From Nymphaea colorata (Eukaryota > Streptophyta > Magnoliopsida > Nymphaeales > Nymphaeaceae), in contig NC_045139.1 in assembly GCF_008831285.2 (NCBI RefSeq), forward strand, positions 31,841,706 to 31,905,705: a DNA stretch of 64,000 nt, read 5' to 3'. The stretch's first letter is position 1, and the number at the start of each line of letters is the position of its first letter. The notes under the pieces are model-generated. The model ran no database searches. It saw only the letters and a program-made list of their open reading frames with translations, and was not told the DNA's origin. Below, one piece after another: positions 1 through 10,320 of the stretch. Position numbers and translations under genes: made by a program.

Positions 1-170
1 TCTTCCATTGATTTTGATCATGGGGACCAATGGCGCAGGGAGTAAAAGGCTGCCATCTAAAGGAAATATTCCTAGCCACTTGAAAAAACAAGCAAATCCC
101 ACCAATTTCAAACAGAAAATGTGGCCGGAATTTTATATCTGATTGCTGGTTTTTTCTTTTAAGAGCCAAG

Positions 171-463
171 GATGTCAATGGATCAGATTTGATAACATTT
201 AACTGCATGTGTTATTTTTGGACATTGATATATTTGGGTGACTGATTTTTAAAAGATAAGAGCATTGGATATATTATACATATTTATTTAACTAAACCCA
301 ATTTGAATCCAAATCTGACAGATATTTATAAATCTGAATCCAAATCAATTAGATGTCATTTCTTAAATCTAATTTCTTAGTTGATATCAATTTTTTTCCG
401 TATTTTCTATTTTTTTGGAATGATTCTGTTGGATATCTGATCCAAATCAGATATATTGACATC
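171..463. repeat. MITE-like element with short inverted ends
   Basis: The left end reads GATGTCAAT and the right end ATTGACATC, its exact reverse complement. Just inside each end lies a further inverted GGATCAGAT-like word. The interior is AT-rich and rich in ATCCAAATC-type words, with no coding capacity. Ends of the GATGTCAAT kind are common on small non-autonomous plant elements. No clear target-site duplication was seen, so the class is open. Confidence 0.5.
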
Positions 464-1727
464 TTTAGGCAGAACACAAGAATGTAGGCTCCAGAGAAAC
501 GCCGATGAAGGCATGTGTTGGGTGCGTCAAGACGAATATTGAAACACAGTGCTCGATGAATCTGCCCCTATCTTTGGGACAGCTTCATGGAAAACTACCA
601 TTGCCAAACACCTCTTTAATGTATTATTTTTGTGAAACAAACATATGATACATGAAAAAAATGGAAAATGCATAGTAGATTACATTTCTAGATGTGTTTC
701 TTCTTTTTTCTACCATGCTTAATAAGTGTTTTCTTTTTCTTATGTCTTTGCCTGATTTGAGATCCTTTAGGGCCCTCTCAAACTTGCTGAGGAACATATG
801 CTATCAATTTGTAAAAAAAAATACCCATATGGAGTCCACGGAATTCAGTAGACCTGAACCTTTAAGCATGTGTTTTATGGTCTTGGATCTGAAATCTGGG
901 GCTGATCTGAAATCCATTTTATATGGGCTCCATATGAAGAGCACTGTATTCCAGATCTATGGAAAAATAAGGATTTAAGATTTCCAATATGTGGTCAAAA
1001 CCTCAGATTTGTGGTCAGATGGGAAGGGGGATCTGACCTCTGAGATGGTGATAAATGATCCTAGATCACCACGGATCTCAGGTCTACGGTAAATAAATGT
1101 CCCATGAATGTGTTTCTCAGTGCTCACTTATGAACAGGCACAATTTGGGATAGACCAGTAAAGAGCTTGAAACTTTTTTAGTCCAATTGATGTAGGCGAT
1201 CCTTTACATCTTAAAACAAAAAGATATATAGCATGTTTCTAAGTTTCTAGTAGATAGGACATATAATAAATACATCTAGAAATTTAAATTGAATGTAAAG
1301 AACATGGTGAAAGACATACTCAATGGAAAGTTATCCTGTTTAGAAAGAATTCATTCACTTAGACAACCCAAAAGGATTCATTCACATAGAAAGTTATCCT
1401 GTTTAGATGTCCCAATTGGCATTGCCCATGTATTGTTGTTCTGTGTTTCGTATAACAAGCGTGGTCATCAACCGGTGGACCAACTACAGGGCGGAAAGCA
1501 AAGATGCATGCCGTCTCTGCAACTTTCTGTACACATTTTGGCACACATGAGTTGCTTTATGATCCATGGTAGTTAGAGCCCATTCATCTGAAAAATAATG
1601 TCAATCTTGGGAGTTGGAAGTTCTGAAACTTCCCTTTCAGTTATCCATTTGTGGTGGTAGTTAAACTAACTTTTCCAGCCCATTCCTACTGATCTTTTTC
1701 TCCTTTCATTTTCAAAACAGGCCTTCA

Positions 1728-1801
1728 TCTCTCTCTCTTTCTCTCTCTCTCTCTCTCACATTTATATATATATATATAAACACACACACACACACACACA
1801 T
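1728..1801. repeat. Compound (CT)n-(TA)n-(CA)n microsatellite
   Basis: Three adjoining dinucleotide runs are read directly: CT to about 1757, TA at about 1761-1778 and CA at about 1780-1801. Confidence 0.95.
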
Positions 1802-2067
1802 ACAGAGAACATACAACGAACAAGTAGATCTGAAAAGTTTGTCAGTTGCTTACATGTATATACAACAGAAACTGAAAAAGGATTATCCAGTACAACGATT
1901 GGGCACCATCAAAAAAATTTAGGTGCCACTAACCGATGCAGTTCTATTACATATTGTTTGATCTTAATAAAGTAAGTATATAATACAGAAAGAGGGTAAT
2001 TCCTATATTATCTTTCAACAAGGGTGCCCCATTAGAGGAGCAGAGTTTGATAGTAACTATAGGTCGA

Positions 2068-3141
2068 TCATCTCCAGCCAAAGTGCCTTTGATCGGGCTC
2101 CGACCCACATCCTAAGGTGAGCTCCAGAGCAAGACCGTGGCCGCCATCTTCTTCCATATCTACAGGAGCAGGCAGGTTCAGATCCAAAACATAGACTTTC
2201 CCTGCACTGCCTTGCTGTTGGAGAGAGCTGCCAATGCCATACTGCTGCTGCTGCTGCTGCTGATGTTCTTCTCCTCTCCAATGGCACCTCTTGTGCCCCC
2301 CAAGAGCCTGGCCGCTAGGGAACACCCTCAAACAGGTATGACATCTATGATGATGGTGGTGGTGGTGGTGGTGGTTCATTGACATCATCATCATCATCAT
2401 GCCATGGTCGTTCTGAATGCCGCCATCACCGGAAGCAGCCATTTTCCGATCATGGCCGTCCTCGTCACCACGCCTGGAAAAGCATCCTACATTCTTATTA
2501 CTGGTCCTGTGCCTGATAAGAGACTGGCGGGACCCAAAAGCCAAGTTGCCGGCGGTGCTCTGTGGCAGGGGACTGAACTCAGGTGGGTCGAGACTGAGGG
2601 ACAGAAGGAGCAACCCTTCAGGCTGCAGGCCGGCAGCAGCAGCGGTGGCAGTGGCGGCGGAAGAGGAAAGCATCACCAGACACTCCGCCACCTCTTCTTC
2701 CTCAACGGTTGCTTGAGAAACAGGGGCCGCCGGTGGCTGGTCCTTGGGTCCAATTAGCGGCGGCGGGGAAGGAAGCGGGCGGCGGAGATGAGCGGGGGGG
2801 TTGATACCGCGCCAGTGCCGCTCCGGGTGGCAGCGCATGTGGCCAAAGAGGGCCTTCCATGAGCGGAAGCGCTTGCCGCACTCGGTGCAGGGGTGAACTC
2901 CTTCACCGCCGGCAAAGGGCACTGCCCGTTTCCGGTAAGGCCTTTTGGGGGGCTTTGTGGCGGCGGATGTTTCTGCTGCGTTGACATCGCCTGGCCACGG
3001 GGACAATTGGGTGGTGGGGGGCCGAGGGAGTTTGGGTCTCTTCTTCCTCCTGCCCTTCTTGTTGGGCAGTTGGTGCTGGTCCACTGGTTCATGAAGCACG
3101 ATCTCTGTGCCGGGCTGGCCCTGGAAACTGGCAGAATTCAT
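2068..3141 (-). CDS. C2H2 zinc-finger repressor, ZAT/DAZ type
   Basis: Single-exon gene for a 357-residue nuclear transcription factor. The first ATG after the TATA box gives MNSASF. In order: a basic KKGRRKKRPK stretch (likely nuclear signal); finger 1 (CTECGKRF...LFGHMRCH, about residues 85-105) followed by the PERHWRGINPP extension seen in DAZ1/DAZ2-like proteins; an EVAECLVMLSS box; a wrecked middle finger (FGSRQSLIRHRTSNKN); poly-Met and poly-His runs; a last finger (CHTCLRVFPSGQALGGHKRCH) with the plant QALGGH motif; an EAR repression motif DLNLP; and a final LALELTL, another LxLxL motif. Family knowledge: such proteins bind DNA through QALGGH fingers and repress through EAR motifs that recruit TOPLESS-type co-repressors. 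The DAZ relationship is inferred from motif spacing. Target genes and tissue cannot be told from sequence. Confidence 0.92.
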   Translation of the reverse strand: MNSASFQGQPGTEIVLHEPVDQHQLPNKKGRRKKRPKLPRPPTTQLSPWPGDVNAAETSAATKPPKRPYRKRAVPFAGGEGVHPCTECGKRFRSWKALFGHMRCHPERHWRGINPPAHLRRPLPSPPPLIGPKDQPPAAPVSQATVEEEEVAECLVMLSSSAATATAAAAGLQPEGLLLLSLSLDPPEFSPLPQSTAGNLAFGSRQSLIRHRTSNKNVGCFSRRGDEDGHDRKMAASGDGGIQNDHGMMMMMMSMNHHHHHHHHHRCHTCLRVFPSGQALGGHKRCHWRGEEHQQQQQQQYGIGSSLQQQGSAGKVYVLDLNLPAPVDMEEDGGHGLALELTLGCGSEPDQRHFGWR

Positions 3142-3179
3142 GACTCCTCCCTTCTGTTTCAGATAATTCAGATTCCACA

Positions 3180-3272
3180 AGGCAACCTCCTTCTTCTTCT
3201 TCTTCTTCTACAAGGCAATCTTCTTCTTCTTCTTCTACAAGGCAATCTTCTTCTTCTTCTTCTTGTTTTCTT
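3180..3272 (-). repeat. GAA-rich repeated block in the zinc-finger leader
   Basis: On the minus strand, (GAA)n runs alternate with a GATTGCCTTGTA-like spacer. There are three GAA blocks and three spacer copies, the last slightly diverged (GGTTGCCTTGTG). The block falls in the predicted 5' untranslated leader. It is a minisatellite built on a trinucleotide repeat and is likely to vary in length. Confidence 0.75.
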
Positions 3273-3305
3273 CTTCCAAAAGGAATAACCGTTCCCCAAC
3301 GACCC

Positions 3306-3313
3306 ATTTTATA
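3306..3313 (-). promoter_or_regulatory. TATA box of the zinc-finger gene
   Basis: On the minus strand this reads TATAAAAT within CTCCTATAAAATGGG. It lies about 165 bases before the ATG at 3141, so transcription would begin near 3275-3285. That leaves a leader of roughly 140 bases made largely of GAA repeats. Confidence 0.65.
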
Positions 3314-4871
3314 GGAGATTTCAAACGAACGTTCCCTCTCCACTCCCTATTTGATCGCTACTACCTTGCCCTTCTTTCATCTAAATATTACAGTAACATA
3401 CACTCTCTCTCTCTCACACACACATATGTTGATAAGTAAATATCAAATCCGTGTTTGTTTCAACTTTTAGGTTGCCCAGATCTAAGATCAACGGTGATTT
3501 GAGATCCTTAACGCCTCAGAACTATGGATTTAAAATCGAACCCTCGTTACATCTCACCATAAATCTATGGTTTTTAATATGTAACATCGGTTTCAAATCC
3601 ACACTACTCAGTTTGTTTAAACTTAAGATCTCTCAAAATACACCTTTTTATGTAGATTTGAGACTATCAAGCACAACCTTATTGAATCTATCTTGATCAA
3701 GTTCTACTTGATTGAATTCGAACAGGGTCTCCGATTTGGGGCCTACTTTGTTGATATGCGTCTGGGTAGTTTTAAATCCAACATTAATACATCTGATTTA
3801 TGTCAGATGCCAAGAACAAGTTTGCCAAGAACAAGTTTGAGTTCAGTAGCGAAGCTACTATCTACCTGGTGTGAACGACTGCTCACGCCAACCCCTGAAA
3901 TCTTACATTGTGATTAAGCTGAACCTAGGTTCAACTAGGTCCGACTGCATGTGGTACCGACACTGGACCTGAGCCAGTGCCTAAATCACTAATTCTCCTA
4001 AGCAAAAGATCGGTTTAGTGCCTCTCAACCAAAACTTTCTGTCTCCGCCACTGTTTGAGTTCGCTGCATACCCAGATTCTAACCTTTTAGTAAGGGGAAG
4101 CAAGTTTGTTAATTAAGACAAATTGGCATGAAGTATACCTAATCCTGGATTATGATCTCTCACAATATCCCCTACTTGGCAGAGTACTTGCTTGTCTTTA
4201 GTTACTATCATTCTCAAAACTTTAATATTGAGTTCACTAAATAATGTAAGTTTAGAGAATGTTCGTGCATGGACAAGGTTTTATAATATTGTTTTTGAAT
4301 TTTGGTTCAAATCTATAGTCATGTAAAGAGTTATATATAAACTTATTTACATTTACTCAATGGTCCATAAGCTTAGGGTTTTTTTTTCTATGTTCGCCCC
4401 CAAGCTGGCCCTGTGAGGCAGTGACTAGGTCCAGCCTGGCCCATTAAATGAACCGACCAGCCCGGGCCTAGGTTCAGGCCGCATCTTACTCGCAGCCTTT
4501 TCATGTCCTTCTGTTTGTATCATTTGACAAGGCGTGGTTGGTAAACTATCACTTTTCTGTCCATGGCAGTGCAAAATGGATCAAATATATCGAAGTGTTC
4601 AACTATCCATTTATTTTCATGCACATTTAGTGTGATATGGTAAAGAAATTTGGACTCAGATTTGATGTTCACTTTTTTGACCTAATTCAAATTTGGATCC
4701 AAAATCTATATCCAGCCAGAATCCAATACAATCTAGTCATGTCCAAACCAGATTTGGAAAATAGAATCCAAATCCACATGTAGGTTCATAGCTGATCACG
4801 AAATATCCCATCAAAATGAAACTTTCATTGCAATATTGTTGGGAAATAGGACGGGAAACTTTACCGCTAAG

Positions 4872-5053
4872 CACTAGTGGAGCTAGAATTTTTTTTTTTG
4901 TTGGAGCACTCATTCAATACCTTTAATTTCTTTGGGGTACTTACATATATAACAATTAAATATATCAAAATATTAACATATATATTAAACTAATTTTGTA
5001 AGGCTCGTGTGGGCAACTGCCCACACCAGTCACCATGTGGCTATGCCATTGCC
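4872..5053 (-). mobile_element. Non-autonomous element, family A, copy 1
   Basis: This about 180-base unit is an inverted copy of 8268-8436. It begins GCACTAGTGGAGCTAGAA, has a T-rich and TATA-rich core, then GGCTCGTGTGGGCAACTGCCC (an internal palindrome around GGGCA-TGCCC) and CACCATGTGGCTATGCCA. No coding capacity. It is likely a MITE mobilised by an element elsewhere; the superfamily cannot be set because no clean target duplication was seen. Confidence 0.65.
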
Positions 5054-5849
5054 ACCAAGTTCTCCCAATACCATATTCTTACGACTCAAAGATTCTAACT
5101 TGCTTCAAGGCTTCGATGAACCAACGGTACACTCTTTATAAGGAGTGTCGCACTTGCTACTGTTTATAACCTTAAAAAATAACTCACTAAAACGTGACAG
5201 CACTGTTGCCCAGTTGCGCTATGCTCCTTCTAGCAAATGAAGCGCAATTTACCTGAACCTTGCCCCAATGTATCAGACAACCCATGTTAATGTAGATAAA
5301 TTTCTTAGAGCAACTTTATTCTTTGAGCAAGTGAGAATTTTGGTAGGTGAAGCCATGAATGCTGCAGGGAGGATGAGCTGCTATCTCATAAAAAAGTGCA
5401 TCAGGTTGGAGAACTAGGAGTCTATGATCTACGAAATCATACTTGAGGAAAAAAGAAAGAAAAAAACACCCAACAGTAACAACAAGAGTAAAACACCCTG
5501 TTTTCTGAACCATGTTGCAACATGAAAATTTTACAAAAATACAATAATATAATAAGTGCATGTTTTCCGCCTGAATATCTGGAACAGGAAAAAACTAAAA
5601 ATTAGAGTTTTTTTTTTTACCCTTTTAAAGGCTTGGGCATGTACCTACTCGCCCCCTTCGCCCCCCACCCCACAAAAAGAAAATCCGGACACATTGTACT
5701 ATCAAATTATTTCCTTCTTCCACCCCGTTGGCGAAAAGCATAGGGATCATAGGATTTAAACTGGAGACACACCTTTTCAGACATATCAGCTCAATCAGCT
5801 ATGCTACGACCCTTGGAGCTTGTACTTGTAAATTTTTGACAATGAATTC

Positions 5850-5850
5850 A

Positions 5851-5947
<97 letters not shown>
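5850..5947. repeat. (AC)n-(AT)n microsatellite
   Basis: About seven AC units pass directly into about forty AT units. The open frame across it (repeating Tyr-Ile) is an artefact. Confidence 0.97.
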
Positions 5948-5949
<2 letters not shown>

Positions 5950-6580
5950 GGAAAAGCCAAACCCTAGATCTCTCCCTCTCTCACACCCACACTTAGGACA
6001 TGTCCATGTGATGGAACTTTACTTTTGTTTGAATGGACCATTTGTTTTCACCTAATGTGGAGTCTAGGAGGACAAAAGCTGTCGATGCATGGACCAATAT
6101 TCTAGATGATCAAATAATTGCCAATGTTTCTAAAATCAAATTGATGTGCCACCCTCCTTTCCTTGCTCATTAAGCCCAGTGTGGATTTCTTCCTTCACTG
6201 TGCATTTTAGTGCTCATAACTGGAGCTGCACAGCCTGTGACTGCTGAAAAAAGCAGACTGGGACATGGACGTCCAGCCTGGTCCGCGGCACAAGGGCAAT
6301 TCCGTCTTTTGCAACTACTTGTGATCTACACGACTAATCTTACAAGGATAGATGGTGACTTCACCATGAATTGCATTTTTTTTTCAAACGATCTAGTTTG
6401 ACAGTCCAAGACTGATCATTTCAATTTTTTTTTTTTTAATTTCATGGTGAGTGGTTAATTTTTCACCGCCCCGAAGAGACGCCGTAGTCCTCCTTGTGCC
6501 CTTAGCCCTCGGGGTTACACATAGCTTGCTTTGAGATGTTTTTTTTTATGTTCAAAGGTGTGTTAGGTCATGACAATTAA

Positions 6581-7043
6581 GGGTGAACAATGAGTCGAGC
6601 TGCTCGATCTCGGCTAGTTAAAGCTCTGCTCGTGAACGAGTTCGAGCCGAGTCATTTGCTTGATGAGTCGAGCTCGAGTTCATGAGTTGACTCGTTCAAA
6701 TAATCGAGTTGAATTCAAGCTCACACGTAATTGCATAGTTGAGCTCGAGCCTTAATCGAGTTTGTCGAGAGCCTTAATCAAGTCGATATATTCAAACGAG
6801 TTTACGAGTTTGTCGAGCCTTAATCGAGTCGAGCTCGAGCTCAACACGTAATGATGAATATCAATTCTATTCAAACGAGTTTGTCGATCCTTAACCGAGT
6901 CGAGCTCGAGCTCAACACATAACTGCCGAGTCGAGCTCGAGCTCAACACATAACTGTCGAGTTGAGCTTGAGTTGCTTTCGTTGAGCTCGATGTTTCATT
7001 AGTCGAGCACTGAACTCTGGCTCGACTCGGCTCGTGTTCACCC
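6581..7043. mobile_element. GAGCTCGA-rich inverted-end element
   Basis: The left end is GGGTGAACA and the right end TGTTCACCC, a perfect 9-base inverted repeat, continuing imperfectly as GAGTCGAGC-like sequence. The interior repeats TCGAGCTCGAGCTCAACAC and CCTTAATCGAG words several times, giving many short palindromes. No protein is encoded. It resembles widespread small plant elements with GGGTGAACA ends; assignment to a superfamily is not made. Confidence 0.6.
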
Positions 7044-7230
7044 GTAATGACGATACCTATGGGTATAGTAACACATACCCCTCTTGAAGATGGACAACTT
7101 TACCGTCCAATGCGCTACACCCCTTAGGGCTTAAGGATCCCAGTTATTTCAACTCGATTCAAAGTCATAGGTGTGTATTTCATGACAAGGTTCGAGAAAC
7201 AAGCAACTTGGCCCAATTCCAGCCTTGATC

Positions 7231-7540
7231 CAAGTTGGCCTTGGGCAAACATATGGTCCATATGTCAGCTTAGTACGTGCTGAACCCGTTCAAGCCACTA
7301 TAAACAGCTTGTGCAAGTTGGACTGGGCCAGGATATGACCCACATGTCGGCTCGGCACGAGTTCTAATCATTTGAGTCTGGACCAACTTGGCCCACTTCC
7401 CAGGCTCAACGGCAAGTTGGTCTGGCCCATGATGTGGTCCAGTTGTTGGCCTGGTACAAGCTGAAACTGTTCGAGCTACAACAAACCAGGCCCAATTCCT
7501 AAACCCATTATAGCAGGTTGGTCTGGGCCCAAGGCCCGCC
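7231..7540. repeat. Degenerate tandem array, about 83-101 base units
   Basis: Units starting with CAAGTTGG (or CAGGTTGG) occur at 7231, 7314, 7413 and 7514. Each is followed by a CTGGGCC-like word, then GTGGTCCATATGTCGGC-like, AGTACGAGCTGAACC-like and GGCCCAATTCC-like words. The units differ by many substitutions and small gaps, so the array is old. The minus-strand open frame across it is a by-product of the repeat. Confidence 0.6.
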
Positions 7541-7812
7541 AAAAAGCGCAGAGGCAGATCTAGCCATAGCAGTAGGATTTCAATGAAGACATAAGTTAGT
7601 TGATCTCCATATTAATTGTATTTGATTTATTTAATATCCCTGTCTCTCGCAAGCCACAATTGCATATGTGTGTTCTTAATTCACTATTTTGTCTGGTTTA
7701 TTGCTGCCATTTATTACAGTTTTTTTATATTATGTTGTACATGCTTCTCGAATTCCTATATGGGAAGCCAACTGACCGGATTTGGATCCGATATTGAGTC
7801 GACCACTTTAAG

Positions 7813-7985
7813 GGAGCATTTAGATGACACTCCAAAACTAGGTTTCGGATTATTCAGGCGTCGCTAAAACCCGGTTTTTGTAAAAGGGAGTGAACAACTT
7901 GACGTCCTTCGTGTTATTCATAAAAATTGAAAACTGGGTTGTCAACCAAAAAAAAAAAAAAACCATGTTTTTGAAGCATAGCTGG
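7813..7985. repeat. Family B element (AAACCNGGTTT-rich), copy 1
   Basis: It starts with GGAGCATTTAGATGACACTCC and carries AAAACTAGGTTT, AAAACCCGGTTTTT, AAAACTGGGTT and AAACCATGTTTTT palindromic words. Ends of the form GG(C)GTTTGGATGAC plus AAACCNGGTTT words recur at 24591-24608, 36180-36320, 43684-43860 and 46150-46320, which marks a dispersed family. Confidence 0.5.
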
Positions 7986-8267
7986 TCAGTCAAGCGGGTG
8001 TGAAGAAAGCATGCCGCTGTTCAATTTCTATAGGTGTTACACCTCTATACCGTAAAACATGAAATCACAACATTTAAGTTGAAGAGTGTATTGTACCTTA
8101 CCTAGGTCCTAATGCAGCCCAAGATTCCGGATGCATGCAGGGAATGGTGGAGCCTTTAGGTTTTCTAGGTTGTCACCCATATGCCCTATAAAAATCTATA
8201 AAACATAGAAAAAAACCTCTTAAGTCATATGACAACCATTTACATGCATCTTCTTGACCCCAAGGCG

Positions 8268-8436
8268 GTGGCATAGCCACATGGTGGGTGGTGTGGGCAG
8301 TTGCCCACACGAGCCTCACAAAATTAGTTTAACATATATGTTAATATTTTGATATATTTGATTCTTTTAGCTCAAAGAAATTAAAAGCATCGAATGAGTT
8401 CCCCCACCAGAAATTTTTTTTGGCTCTGCTAGTGCC
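8268..8436 (+). mobile_element. Non-autonomous element, family A, copy 2
   Basis: Reverse-complement partner of 4872-5053: GGTGGCATAGCCACATGGTG, then GTGTGGGCAGTTGCCCACACGAGCC, a TATATGTTAATATTTTGATATATTT core, and TTTTTTTTGGCTCTGCTAGTGCCC at the end. Agreement over the full length in opposite orientation, 3.4 kb apart, supports transposition. Confidence 0.65.
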
Positions 8437-9105
8437 CTAGGGTGTTCACCTTGTTATGTGGTTCGGGCAAAGAGATGATGCTACTGAGACTCGAAATGCA
8501 GCCTTGAAAAAGTTCAAGTCCGATTTAAGTAATATTTAATTGTACTTTTCTTCTTATCTCCAAATCCTCAAGTGGGTTTTGTGAAAATTTTCCTTTTCTT
8601 TGGGCAATTTATGCGTTTTTGTCTATCTATATTAGAGCAAAAATGTGCCCCGCCAGATTAACATGATGCATCAACAGTTATATATACATGATCAATGTTA
8701 AACTAATAATAAGGACAAAAATTGTAATTTGAAAGAGACTATATACATAAATAATTGGTACTTGAGCAGCCATTGTCAATTGAATGAATTGCTATATCTT
8801 GCTAATTTAATATTGGCTTAAGTTCGAAAGCAATTCAGAATCTTGAAGGCATAAGAGTATGATCGTGAAGGTTTTACACCAATGAGGTTTCTCTTAAATA
8901 GACATTTACAGATCTTATATCTGAGGGAATCTCAAATCTGTGATAGCTGGAAATTCACAGTTGTGGATTTCAAATTCACACTTTAATGTAAAAAATGTAG
9001 ATGTGAAATCGGTCGGATTTGAAAGGGATGGATTTCAAATCTGGAGTGTTCTGAGGTCACCGTCACCGTGGATCTGAAATCTGCGGCAATTAAAGTAACC
9101 TAAGA

Positions 9106-9301
9106 CCAGGGGCGGAGGGAGGGGGGGCCGCCTAGGCCATGGCCCCACCCTAACTAACTTAAAAAAAAAAATTATATTAAAAAAATAAAAATTTGTTAGT
9201 TGTGCAACGTTTTTTTTTTTTTTGTTCAGTTTAGCCCTACCCAGATCCAAGGTTGAACTATTTGGCCTGCTCTGGAACAAAATACCGGCTCCGCTCCTGC
9301 C
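9106..9301. mobile_element. Inverted-end element with GGGGCGGAG ends
   Basis: The left end CCAGGGGCGGAGGGA faces the right end GGCTCCGCTCCTGCC in inverted orientation. The interior holds GGCCATGGCCCC, a poly-A and a poly-T tract. The end words recur at 9992 (GGAGCGGAGCCAGAAATTTTT) and 26695 (AAATTTCTAGCTCTGCCCCTG), so this is a dispersed type related in its ends to family A. Confidence 0.45.
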
Positions 9302-9721
9302 TAAGACAATGGTAGTTCTAAAATTTGATCCTAGATTTTAATAAAACACCTTTCACGTCTTCCTCTCATCACATCATGCGGTGATGCAATGGAATCTCAA
9401 ATTGAAGTGAGTGGAGCACTGAGAGGAGGAAGAACACACTATGAAGTATAAAAAACTGAGCTATCAAACAAAAAAACCCCTCCTGTAATATCATTTGGTA
9501 GATAAATGCTTTAAAGTGATAACTAGGTTCATTTGTCTAGATGTGGAGTACACCTACTTCATGCATTAGTACTACCCCATCGTAAATAGACAATCTTATT
9601 GTTACATCAATCATGGTGTAGAAATTATGTGACATTGTTAACCATACTTTTAATCTCTATTTACATGTCATGTTTACATGTAAGCTTGATTGTGACCCTC
9701 AAATTGAAAGCAAGACAACAC

Positions 9722-10320
9722 AAGGGACATAGCATAGATGGTCGGCCTGATACACTTGTAGAATATTCCTTGGGCGATGCTTTCTTGAGCTATAGGGTTA
9801 TGGCGGGTGTTTCCCTCAAGGCCAAATGAAAAGGGTGGATTTGGGTCTTATTATATGGGGCATAGCATAGCTGGTCGGTATACAGACTATACATTGTTAG
9901 TTTGATTGCTCGGGCAATGTGCTCCTCGATCATATTTGGTTACAGAGAATGTTACCCTAAAGGCAAAACAAAAAGAGGGTGTTTGGCTTTAGGAGCGGAG
10001 CCAGAAATTTTTCATGAAGGCGGCCGAATTAAAGTTTATAAATTTTGTCAGGTGTCAAAATATCATTTTTTAATATCTGTATATAAAACAAGTAAATTTT
10101 TCTAAAATTTACATATGAAATTTACATATCATTGTTACGAGCTTTCAAATCTGATTTGGAGTATCCTCAAGGGGCATAACATAACCGGGTGGCTGCAAGG
10201 TGGCTCACAATCAAGGGGTTTGAGATGTTTGAATCTCGAGGTCGGCTCCAGTGTGTCAACTCTTGTATATGATAGCAAGTTTCATATTCGAGTTGATGAA
10301 TGTATTTTCGGTAGGTAGAC
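9722..10320 (+). repeat. SINE-like fragments
   Basis: Several pieces share the words GGGACATAGCATAGATGGTCGG (9723), GGGGCATAGCATAGCTGGTCGG (9857) and GGGGCATAACATAACCGGGTGG (10172). The last is followed, about 35 bases on, by GGGTTTGAGATGTTTGAATCTCGAGG. These resemble a degraded tRNA-type A box (TAGCNNAGTGG) and B box (GGTTCGANTCC). No folding tRNA gene is present. Confidence 0.35.

Larger units (their letters stand above)
1..2067. other. AT-rich intergenic spacer
   Basis: No gene is visible here. Open frames are short, have no family resemblance and are broken by AT-rich sequence. It holds one MITE-like element (171-463) and a compound microsatellite near 1730-1801. The part next to 2068 would include the 3' untranslated region of the zinc-finger gene, which runs leftwards. 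Confidence 0.6.
3350..6580. other. Intergenic spacer with repeats
   Basis: No gene is supported. It holds a GGCCC-rich stretch near 4400-4500, a MITE copy at 4872-5053, a long (AC)n-(AT)n microsatellite at 5850-5947 and many ATCCAAATC-type AT-rich words near 4650-4800. Short open frames here have low-complexity or random composition. Confidence 0.6.

Noticed and set aside
3142..3180. Longer N-terminus of the zinc-finger protein starting at 3180
   Set aside because: The codon at 3180 is TTG; the first ATG in frame is at 3141.
3089..3343. 84-codon upstream frame rich in Glu on the minus strand, overlapping the zinc-finger start
   Set aside because: Its ATG lies upstream of the TATA box at 3306-3313, so it should not be in the transcript; it is just the GAA repeat read in frame.
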